Shown here: positions 1 through 4,826 of the stretch, in pieces
Layout of the letters: each line of letters starts with the position of its first letter
How positions within the stretch are numbered: the first letter of the stretch is position 1
From: an uncultured Porphyromonadaceae bacterium
Lineage (GTDB): Bacteria > Bacteroidota > Bacteroidia > Bacteroidales > Muribaculaceae
Length of the DNA: 5,596 bases
Assembly: GCA_938027385.1 (NCBI GenBank)
Contig: CALJBF010000281.1
Coordinates: 1-5,596, forward strand
Direction of reading: 5' to 3'
Program-made: the position numbers and the translations under genes
The notes under the pieces: generated by a model
Told to the model about the DNA's origin: nothing
Databases searched by the model: none
The model's input: the letters and a program-made list of their open reading frames with translations, nothing else

Positions 1-51
1 ACGACCCCGAGATTACAAATCACGTGCTCTGGCCAACTGAGCTAAAGAGGC
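1..51 (-). tRNA. trnT: tRNA-Thr (anticodon TGT), 5' part only
   Basis: Read on the minus strand from 51 down to 1, this gives the first 51 nt of a tRNA. It shows a 7-nt acceptor strand GCCTCTT, TA at positions 8-9, a D stem GCTC/GAGC closing a 9-nt loop with the conserved GG, and a 7-nt anticodon loop TTTGTAA with U33. The anticodon is TGT (window 15-17), which reads ACA (Thr). The variable loop GGGTC and the first T-stem bases are present. The rest of the T arm and the 3' acceptor strand lie beyond the left edge. The anticodon stem CGTGA/TCTCG has one U-U mismatch in the middle (tRNA positions 29 and 41). The gene appears to be the first of its transcript, since a strong promoter lies directly upstream. 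Confidence 0.93.
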
Positions 52-158
52 AGGTTTCAACGGTCTAAGCAATCGGGAGGTTTCCGGCTCTGCTGAACTC
101 ACCGCCTTGGCAGCTTGTTTAGCTTTGATGGCCCCGGGTTGTTTCCCTTTTGCGGTTG
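52..158 (-). other. 5' leader of the tRNA-Thr transcript
   Basis: About 100 nt lie between the -7 box of the tRNA promoter and the mature 5' end of the tRNA. They would be removed by RNase P. I found no start-codon ORF of convincing composition and no strong hairpin here. This is long for a tRNA leader, but no known RNA element was recognised. The transcript start near 150-153 is inferred from the usual distance to the -7 box. Confidence 0.45.
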
Positions 159-188
159 CAAAGTTACGCACTATTTTTGAATCTCCAA
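159..188 (-). promoter_or_regulatory. Bacteroidota-type promoter for tRNA-Thr
   Basis: On the minus strand a -33 TTG (window 188-186) is followed by exactly 19 nt and then TAACTTTG (window 166-159), a perfect match to the TAnnTTTG -7 consensus. This is the housekeeping sigma promoter architecture known from Bacteroides and Flavobacteria. It points at the tRNA and away from the aminopeptidase gene. Both elements and their spacing fit, so this is the best-supported promoter in the window. Confidence 0.85.
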
Positions 189-410
189 AAATATTCGCGG
201 AAAAATTTCGCAAAAAATAGCGGCAAAATGTGTCGGCAATGCTTAACCTGTTGAAATTCTGAGAGGTCTGAATGTAACTTTTTCTGCAGGTCCGGCATCG
301 TTGACGTAAGGCTTTGCACACGGTGCACCGCGCGCATAGAAATAATTGGCCGACGAGGGCTGGAATTTGAGGATTTTGGCTACATTTGCAATATATATAA
401 ATATGAAACG
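189..410. other. Divergent intergenic region upstream of the aminopeptidase gene
   Basis: This is the right part of the roughly 360-nt gap between the tRNA and the aminopeptidase gene. It is AT-richer than the flanking genes and contains no credible ORF. Besides the promoter at 381-388 it holds a weaker promoter-like pair on the plus strand: TTG at 251-253, 21 nt, then TAACTTTT at 275-282. That pair has one mismatch in the -7 box and slightly long spacing. I saw no terminator, long repeat or RNA gene. Confidence 0.4.
360..388 (+). promoter_or_regulatory. Probable promoter of the aminopeptidase/carbonic anhydrase operon
   Basis: TACATTTG at 381-388 matches the Bacteroidota -7 consensus TAnnTTTG exactly. 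No good TTG sits at the ideal -33 distance; the nearest candidate is CTG at 360-362, 18 nt upstream. Transcription would start around 393-396, leaving a short AT-rich leader before the ATG at 411. The -7 box is seen directly. Its use as the main promoter is inferred from position. Confidence 0.6.
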
Positions 411-2198
411 ATGAAAGAAGAGATCATCAAACGGCTCGATGCCTTCCGGGCCGAAATGCGGAAGGCCGGCATCGCCGCTGTCGTTATCCCGCAGACCGAC
501 GCCCACCTGGGCGAGTACATCGCCTCGCACTGGCAGGTGCGCCGCTGGCTGAGCGGTTTCACCGGGTCGGCCGGAACGCTTGTGGTCACGCTCAACGAGG
601 CGTTGCTCTGGACCGACTCGCGTTATTTCATCCAGGCTGCACTGCAGCTTGACGGCACCGGCATTAAGCTGATGAAAGAGGGGATTCCCGGCACGCCCAC
701 CATCACCCAGTGGCTCGTGACGAATCTCGTGAAAGGGCAGACGGTCGGTATCGACGGTTTCCTCTTCTCGGCTACCGAGGCCGACGCCATGGGTGCCGTA
801 CTTGCAAAGCATGACCTGAAACTCGACACGCATTTCGTGCCTATCGACACGATATGGACCGACCGCCCCGGCCTCCCGTCAGACCCTGTGTTCCTTCACG
901 ACGTGAAATATGCCGGCCGTGACGCCGCAGACAAGATGAAACAGGTGCTTGCCCAGACTCTCGAGCAGGGTGCCACCTCTATAATAATTACCGACCTGAC
1001 CGACGTGGCCTGGACTCTGAACATCCGCTCGTCTGACGTGTCGTGCACGCCGGTGGCCACCTCGTTCCTCTATCTGGCCGAGACGGGTGGCGTGCTGTTC
1101 ATCAACCCGGCCAAGATTGACGATGAGGTCAAGGCCTATCTCGCCGCAAACAAGGTGGAGGTTGCCCCTTATGAGTCGGTGGTCGGGTATCTCGAGAATC
1201 TTCCCGCCACGGCCACGGTGCTTGTAGAGCCTTCGCGCGTAGCCGCCCGTCTGCGTGACGCCCTGGGGGCGCGTGCCGTCAGCGGCGCGTCGCCCGTGGC
1301 CCTGCTGAAAGCTGTCAAGAACTCGGTGCAGATCCAGGGTATCCGCCGCGCCATGGAGAGCGACGGTGCCGCACTGGTGGGCGCGTTTATGGAGATAGAG
1401 CGCCGCAATGCCACCGGCGAGAGCCTTACCGAGCTTGACGTGGCCGACATCCTCACCGAATACCGGTCGAAACAGCCTGAGTATTTCGAGCCGTCGTTCG
1501 ACACCATCGCCGGCTACGGCCCCCACGGCGCAATCGTGCACTATTCGGCCACTGAGGAATCGTCGGTGCGCGTCGAACCGCACGGACTGCTGCTCATCGA
1601 CTCGGGCGCGCAATATAAATACGGCACCACCGACATTACACGCACCATCTGCATGGGCACTCCTACGGCCGACGAGCGCCACGACTTCACCCTGGTGATG
1701 AAAGGGCACATCGCGCTGGCCCAGGCCATCTATCCCGAAGGCACGCGCGGCGGTCAGCTCGACGCGCTCGCACGTCAGTTCCTCTGGAAAGAGGGGCTCA
1801 GCTACCTGCACGGCACCGGTCACGGCGTTGGTCATTTCCTGTCGGTACACGAGGGCCCGCAGAGCATCCGTCTGAACGACGTGCCCTACGCGCTCCAGCC
1901 GGGCATGATGACCTCAAACGAGCCGGGCCTCTACCGCGAGGGCGTGCATGGCATCCGTTGCGAGAACCTGGTGCTTACCGTGCCGGCGTTCACCACCGAG
2001 ATGGGCAACTTCTTCAGGTTCGAGACCATGACGCTGTTCCCGTTCGACCTTAACCTGTTCGATACCGCCATCATGACCGATGCCGAAATCGACTGGGTGA
2101 ACGGCTATCACCGCGAGGTGCGCTCGCGTCTGACCCCCCTGCTCACCCCCGAACAGGCCGCCTGGCTCGAAACAAAGACACAACCGCTCGTAAAATAA
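411..2198 (+). CDS. Xaa-Pro aminopeptidase, three-domain M24B (aminopeptidase P) type
   Basis: A cytosolic metallopeptidase that removes an N-terminal residue preceding proline. At 595 aa it has the long three-domain layout of eukaryotic XPNPEP1 rather than the shorter E. coli PepP. A creatinase-like N-domain spans about residues 8-150, a second such domain about 155-305, and the pita-bread M24 domain about 310-525, followed by an M24 C-terminal extension. By alignment from memory to human XPNPEP1, the dinuclear metal ligands are D397 (in IDSGAQ), D408 (in TTDITRT), H471 (in GTGHGVGH), E504 (in SNEPG) and E518 (in RCENL). Catalytic histidines would be H377 (in GAIVHY) and H480 (in VHEGP). All are present, so the enzyme should be active. 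There is no signal peptide. The start at 411 follows the promoter closely and gives the full family N-terminus. The stop is 7 nt before the next gene. Confidence 0.95.
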   Translation: MKEEIIKRLDAFRAEMRKAGIAAVVIPQTDAHLGEYIASHWQVRRWLSGFTGSAGTLVVTLNEALLWTDSRYFIQAALQLDGTGIKLMKEGIPGTPTITQWLVTNLVKGQTVGIDGFLFSATEADAMGAVLAKHDLKLDTHFVPIDTIWTDRPGLPSDPVFLHDVKYAGRDAADKMKQVLAQTLEQGATSIIITDLTDVAWTLNIRSSDVSCTPVATSFLYLAETGGVLFINPAKIDDEVKAYLAANKVEVAPYESVVGYLENLPATATVLVEPSRVAARLRDALGARAVSGASPVALLKAVKNSVQIQGIRRAMESDGAALVGAFMEIERRNATGESLTELDVADILTEYRSKQPEYFEPSFDTIAGYGPHGAIVHYSATEESSVRVEPHGLLLIDSGAQYKYGTTDITRTICMGTPTADERHDFTLVMKGHIALAQAIYPEGTRGGQLDALARQFLWKEGLSYLHGTGHGVGHFLSVHEGPQSIRLNDVPYALQPGMMTSNEPGLYREGVHGIRCENLVLTVPAFTTEMGNFFRFETMTLFPFDLNLFDTAIMTDAEIDWVNGYHREVRSRLTPLLTPEQAAWLETKTQPLVK

Positions 2199-2205
2199 TC
2201 TGAAA

Positions 2206-2736
2206 ATGGCTCTGATACTCCCCCTTCGGGGCTTTACCCCCCAGATAGGCAAAGACTGTTTCCTGGCCGAGAACGCCACCGTGATAGGCGATGTTGTCAT
2301 GGGCGACGAGTGCTCGGTGTGGTTCAACACCGTGCTGCGCGGCGACGTGAACTCAATCCGCATCGGCAACCGCGTGAACATCCAGGACGGCACCGTGCTG
2401 CACACGCTCTACCAGAAGTCGACCATCGAGATCGGCAACGATGTCTCGATAGGGCATAACGTCACCATCCACGGGGCGCATATTCATGATTACGCGCTTA
2501 TAGGAATGGGTGCCGTGGTGATGGATGACGCCGAGGTGGGCGAGGGGGCCCTTGTGGCCGCCGGTGCCGTGGTGCTGTCGAAGACCAAAATCGGCCCCCA
2601 CGAGATGTGGGCAGGCGCTCCCGCCAAGTTCATCAAGATGATGGAGCCCGAGAAGTCGAAAGAGCTCAACGAGAAGATAGCCCACAATTATCTGTTCTAT
2701 TCCAAGTGGTATACTGACCCTGAGAGCGCAAGCTGA
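2206..2736 (+). CDS. Gamma carbonic anhydrase family protein (left-handed beta-helix)
   Basis: A 176-aa hexapeptide-repeat protein of the YrdA/CamH type, expected to form a trimer with metal at the subunit interfaces. Hexapeptide turns run from about residue 10 to 140, including IGDVVMGDE, IRIGNRVNIQDG, IEIGNDVSIGHNV and VGEGALVAAGAVV. The putative metal-binding histidines are H66 (TVLHTL), H84 (SIGHNV) and H89 (TIHG), with the 5-residue H-H spacing of the family. R45 and D47 in the conserved LRGD, and Q60-D61 in NIQDG, are also present. A C-terminal helix (about 147-168, ending in NYLFYSKWY) packs on the helix in relatives. Length is typical. Many members of this branch show little measured CO2 hydration, so the true substrate is uncertain. 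The gene follows the aminopeptidase by 7 nt without a Shine-Dalgarno sequence and is probably cotranscribed with it. Confidence 0.93.
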   Translation: MALILPLRGFTPQIGKDCFLAENATVIGDVVMGDECSVWFNTVLRGDVNSIRIGNRVNIQDGTVLHTLYQKSTIEIGNDVSIGHNVTIHGAHIHDYALIGMGAVVMDDAEVGEGALVAAGAVVLSKTKIGPHEMWAGAPAKFIKMMEPEKSKELNEKIAHNYLFYSKWYTDPESAS

Positions 2737-2751
2737 GGGGCCGGAGCGCCG

Positions 2752-2805
2752 GGTGTGTGACGTATGTGGCGTATGTAACTTATGTAACTTATGTGACGTA
2801 TGTGG
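2752..2805. repeat. 9-bp tandem repeat, five clear units plus one degenerate
   Basis: Five consecutive 9-bp units lie at 2761-2769 (CGTATGTGG), 2770-2778 (CGTATGTAA), 2779-2787 (CTTATGTAA), 2788-2796 (CTTATGTGA) and 2797-2805 (CGTATGTGG). A degenerate first unit, GGTGTGTGA, is at 2752-2760. The consensus is C(G/T)TATGT(G/A)(G/A). At a higher level, TGTGACGTATGTGGC occurs exactly twice, at 2756-2770 and 2792-2806, 36 bp apart. The array starts 16 nt after the carbonic anhydrase stop codon. It is an intergenic minisatellite; any function is unknown. Confidence 0.85.
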
Positions 2806-2832
2806 CTGACGGAACCGGCCGGTATTCTCTTG

Positions 2833-2859
2833 ACTTTTTAAACGCAATACTTTTTAAAC
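2833..2859. repeat. Pair of 11-bp direct repeats, 16-bp spacing
   Basis: ACTTTTTAAAC occurs exactly at 2833-2843 and again at 2849-2859, separated by GCAAT. The start-to-start distance is 16 bp, about one and a half helical turns. The pair sits just upstream of the terminator and about 55-80 bp upstream of the sigma-gene -7 box. It could be a paired protein-binding site or simply a short duplication in an AT-rich tract. Confidence 0.7.
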
Positions 2860-2860
2860 C

Positions 2861-2911
2861 CGAAAAAACCGAGTTGGGCGGCCGCAAAGGGCGCCTGATT
2901 CGGTTTTTTCG
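2861..2911 (+). terminator. Rho-independent terminator after the carbonic anhydrase gene
   Basis: A 20-bp stem forms between 2861-2880 and 2892-2911 around an 11-nt loop (2881-2891). The outer 12 bp, CGAAAAAACCGA with TCGGTTTTTTCG, are a perfect inverted repeat, and the inner part has a few G-U pairs plus a GGGCG/CGCCT core. The six-T run lies in the right arm, mirrored by six A in the left arm, so the structure could act in either direction. It sits about 125 nt after the carbonic anhydrase stop codon and would insulate the sigma operon. Confidence 0.82.
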
Positions 2912-2919
2912 TATCTTTG
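2912..2919 (+). promoter_or_regulatory. -7 box of the sigma-factor operon promoter
   Basis: TATCTTTG matches TAnnTTTG exactly and begins at the base immediately after the terminator stem. No TTG is present at the expected -33 spacing, because that region falls inside the hairpin arm. This suggests a promoter with a weak upstream element or one that needs an activator. Transcription would begin near 2924-2928, giving a leader of about 55 nt before the ATG at 2980. Confidence 0.6.
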
Positions 2920-2937
2920 CGTGAAAAATTCTTCAAA

Positions 2938-2970
2938 GTGATGTCACAAAACGAGGGGTTGTGACGTCAT
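2938..2970 (+). promoter_or_regulatory. Leader hairpin/palindrome before the sigma gene
   Basis: Bases 2938-2949 (GTGATGTCACAA) pair with 2959-2970 (TTGTGACGTCAT) as a 12-bp stem with two G-U pairs and a 9-nt loop. The right arm contains the perfect palindrome TGACGTCA (2962-2969), and the left arm contains the near copy TGATGTCA (2939-2946). The element ends 9 nt before the ATG. It would form a hairpin in the 5' leader RNA or serve as a dyad operator in DNA. There is no run of T after it, so it is not an intrinsic terminator. Confidence 0.55.
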
Positions 2971-2979
2971 ATAACCGAG

Positions 2980-3459
2980 ATGAGACAAAAAGAGTTTGAA
3001 GAACGGTTTCTATCGCAATGGCGCGTGATGTACGAACTGGCATCACGTATGCTTGACGCCTCTGAGGCTGAAGATGCCGTGCAGGACCTATTTGAGCGCT
3101 TTCTGAACAATCTCGATGATCTTGACGGCGTGGAGTCGCCGAAGGCGTTCTGCCTTACGGCCACACGCCGCATCTGTATTGACCGGCTGCGCAGCAGGGC
3201 GCGTCACCCGTCGGTGTCGCTCGATGCCGTGGCCGATCCGCCGGCCGACAGCGCCGACCGTCTGGAATCGCTGCAGCAGCAGTCGCACATCCTCAACGTG
3301 ATAGAGACTCTGCCGGCCGGACAGCAGACGGTGATGAAACTCAGGGCGTTCGCCGGTATGGACAATGCCGAGATTGCCCGTGAGACGGGATTTACGAACG
3401 AGACGGTGCGCCAGCAGCTGAGCCGGGCACGCCGCACATTAAGAAACCTTCTGAAATGA
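2980..3459 (+). CDS. RNA polymerase sigma factor, ECF (sigma-70 family) type
   Basis: A 159-aa protein with the two-domain ECF layout. Region 2 spans about residues 7-75, with the core-binding motif SEAEDAVQDLFERFL (28-42) and the promoter-melting/-10 recognition stretch PKAFCLTATRRICIDRLRS (54-72). A short acidic linker follows (about 82-102). Region 4 spans about 103-158, with LPAGQQTVMKLRAFAGM and the helix-turn-helix AEIARETGFTNETVRQQLSRAR (about 130-151) for the -35 element. Length is slightly short but complete. The ATG at 2980 lies at the start of the domain. The gene is first in a three-gene operon, and its TGA overlaps the next ATG (ATGA at 3456-3459), implying translational coupling. 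Target promoters and the inducing signal cannot be read from the sequence. Confidence 0.93.
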   Translation: MRQKEFEERFLSQWRVMYELASRMLDASEAEDAVQDLFERFLNNLDDLDGVESPKAFCLTATRRICIDRLRSRARHPSVSLDAVADPPADSADRLESLQQQSHILNVIETLPAGQQTVMKLRAFAGMDNAEIARETGFTNETVRQQLSRARRTLRNLLK

Positions 3460-4229
3460 GCAGCCACGACATAAATACACTCAGACATCTTCTCGACCTT
3501 TATTATAAAGGTGAGACGACTCCGGCACAGGAGGCCATCCTGGGCTCGATGTTGCGGTCACCCGTTGCCGCCGGCGATGAGTTTGCCGCCGACCGTGCGC
3601 TGTTCGCCGCCCTGTATGGCGACGGTGACGCCTTTGCCGCTCCTGACACCCGGAATGACGCCCCGGCCGCTCTCGGCCGTCGCCTTGAGGTGATGACGGC
3701 CCGCAGTTTCGCATCGCGGACCATAGGACGTGTGCCGCGTTTCGTGCGCTATATCACCTACGGCGCCATGGCCGCCTGCGTGGCCGCACTGCTGGTTGTG
3801 GTGGGTGGCAGCGGCGGTGCTGACCGGCAGCTCGCCTCGGCCGGCGGGGAAACAGACACACTCACCGTCACGGTCAATGCCGGCGACTGCGTGGAAATGA
3901 CTGTAGACACTCTGATGGTCGACGAACCTGTTGAGCGTGCTATCGGGCAGGAGGAGGCTCCGGCACCGGCTCCATCCGCTCCGGCAAAGGTGAAGGCGCG
4001 CAAGAAGGTGATACGTCACGCCGTACCGCGCACCGAGACCCTGGCCTCGGCCGATGTCGACGACTCGACCCCCGGACTTACGCCTGAATCGGCCTCTGCT
4101 GTGGCCACGGCGGCCCTGCGCGCTCTGTCGCAGACGCTTGCCCTGTCACAGGCTCCTATCAGGGAAACCCAGAACTCGATCGATCAAGTCAACAATACCT
4201 TAAACAAAATCAACATCGAAATAAAATGA
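3456..4229 (+). CDS. Single-pass membrane protein, candidate anti-sigma factor
   Basis: A 257-aa protein not assigned to a named family. The cytoplasmic N-terminus (1-96) begins with an acidic/helical stretch, LLDLYYKGETTPAQEAIL (12-29), which resembles the start of many Bacteroidota anti-sigma proteins. One hydrophobic segment at about 99-118 (YITYGAMAACVAALLVVVGG) follows a basic patch with R96, giving an N-in topology. The remaining 140 residues would be periplasmic: a threonine/valine-rich stretch with a cysteine (about 133-155), a Pro/Ala linker (169-177), a basic run KVKARKKVIRH (178-188), and a polar C-terminal helix (about 211-257). The gene overlaps the sigma gene and the downstream gene by 4 nt each, so all three should be made in linked amounts. 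Gene order and topology support an anti-sigma role. No zinc-binding anti-sigma motif is seen, so that role is inferred. Confidence 0.72.
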   Translation: MSSHDINTLRHLLDLYYKGETTPAQEAILGSMLRSPVAAGDEFAADRALFAALYGDGDAFAAPDTRNDAPAALGRRLEVMTARSFASRTIGRVPRFVRYITYGAMAACVAALLVVVGGSGGADRQLASAGGETDTLTVTVNAGDCVEMTVDTLMVDEPVERAIGQEEAPAPAPSAPAKVKARKKVIRHAVPRTETLASADVDDSTPGLTPESASAVATAALRALSQTLALSQAPIRETQNSIDQVNNTLNKINIEIK

Positions 4230-4717
4230 AAATCAAGGCTATAACTCTCATACTGGCGATTGCCTCGGTATTCTGCCAGTCATGCGCGGCCCAGAATCCG
4301 TTCAAGACATTGTCTGACATGAACGGGGTGGAGTCGGTATTCGTCGGCGGAGCCTTGCTCAAGATGGCCGGCAATATAAGTGTGGGGCACGGCATACCTG
4401 CCGGCAGCATCAAGTCGCTGAAATCGGTGGGCGTCTACAACATCACCGAACGCGGCGCCATGGAAGAGGCCCGGCGTCTGGTCTCGGACTATGTGGTGAA
4501 AAACAAGCTTGACACGCTGATGATGGCTACCGACTGGGGCGAAAGCACCATGATACTGGGGCGCGTGAACGGCGAGTTCATCGACAGCCCCCTGATTGTC
4601 ACCGATGAGGGCGGTTTCGAGATGAATGTCATCCTTCTGCAGGGAAACATCAATGTGAACCAGCTCTCGGGCATCGCAGGCCTCCAGTCTGACGATGACG
4701 ACGACTCAGACGACTGA
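4226..4717 (+). CDS. Exported DUF4252-like protein
   Basis: A 163-aa protein with an N-terminal signal (MKIK followed by a hydrophobic stretch to about residue 16), then CQSCAAQNPF. Cleavage by signal peptidase I after A21 or A22 fits. C20 could alternatively be lipidated, although QSC is a poor lipobox. The mature part resembles the DUF4252 family of Bacteroidota: GVESVFVGGALLKMAG (34-49), then an alpha/beta pattern with SIKSLKSVGVYNI (61-73), a helix (75-92), and strands TLMMATDW and MILGRVNGEFI. The molecular function of that family is unknown to me. The protein ends in an acidic tail, SDDDDDSDD (155-163). The ATG overlaps the preceding stop codon (ATGA at 4226-4229), tying it to the sigma/membrane-protein pair. 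It may be the output, sensor or chaperone of that system. Family assignment is by motif memory, not by search. Confidence 0.75.
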   Translation: MKIKAITLILAIASVFCQSCAAQNPFKTLSDMNGVESVFVGGALLKMAGNISVGHGIPAGSIKSLKSVGVYNITERGAMEEARRLVSDYVVKNKLDTLMMATDWGESTMILGRVNGEFIDSPLIVTDEGGFEMNVILLQGNINVNQLSGIAGLQSDDDDDSDD

Positions 4718-4769
4718 GCATCCGGTTCCGGGAATGCTCTGCGGAGCGTTCAGGAACTGAGGGAAAGGT

Positions 4770-4811
4770 AAAAAGGCAGGCGCCGGCTCAAGAACCGGCG
4801 CCTGCCTTTTT
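4770..4811. terminator. Bidirectional terminator between convergent genes
   Basis: A perfect 17-bp inverted repeat (4770-4786 with 4795-4811) surrounds an 8-nt loop, CTCAAGAA. The stem is AAAAAGGCAGGCGCCGG on the left and its exact complement on the right. It therefore has a GC-rich core and a five-T tail on either strand. It lies 52 nt after the DUF4252 gene stop and 15 nt after the end of the minus-strand CotH gene, so it can terminate both convergent transcripts. Confidence 0.93.
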
Positions 4812-4826
4812 GTGGGAGAGTGGCGG

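Noticed and set aside
251..282. Second promoter candidate, TTG-N21-TAACTTTT on the plus strand
   Set aside because: One mismatch in the -7 box and 21-nt spacing make it weaker than the exact box at 381-388. It is mentioned in the region entry but not called.
13..321. Minus-strand ORF running through the tRNA promoter and into the tRNA
   Set aside because: It crosses the promoter and the tRNA, and its end contains the SLAQLARARDL-type peptide that arises from translating tRNA genes.
879..1850. Antisense ORF of 323 codons on the minus strand inside the aminopeptidase gene
   Set aside because: It lies fully within a gene whose catalytic residues are all intact on the plus strand. Long antisense frames are expected in GC-rich coding DNA, and its product shows no recognisable domain.
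1914..2405. Minus-strand ORF across the aminopeptidase/carbonic anhydrase junction
   Set aside because: It is a shadow of two well-supported plus-strand genes with no domain of its own.
2752..2805. Possible CRISPR-like array
   Set aside because: The units are only 9 bp and directly adjacent, with no spacers, so this is a tandem repeat.
2938..2970. CRP/FNR-type operator at the TTGTGA/TCACAA arms
   Set aside because: The half-sites are 9 nt apart and face the opposite way from the TGTGA-N6-TCACA layout, so the match to that class is poor.
3558..4019. Minus-strand ORF of 153 codons opposite the candidate anti-sigma gene
   Set aside because: Its composition is rich in His, Arg and Cys, as expected from antisense reading. 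The plus-strand frame has a membrane segment and coupled overlaps on both sides.
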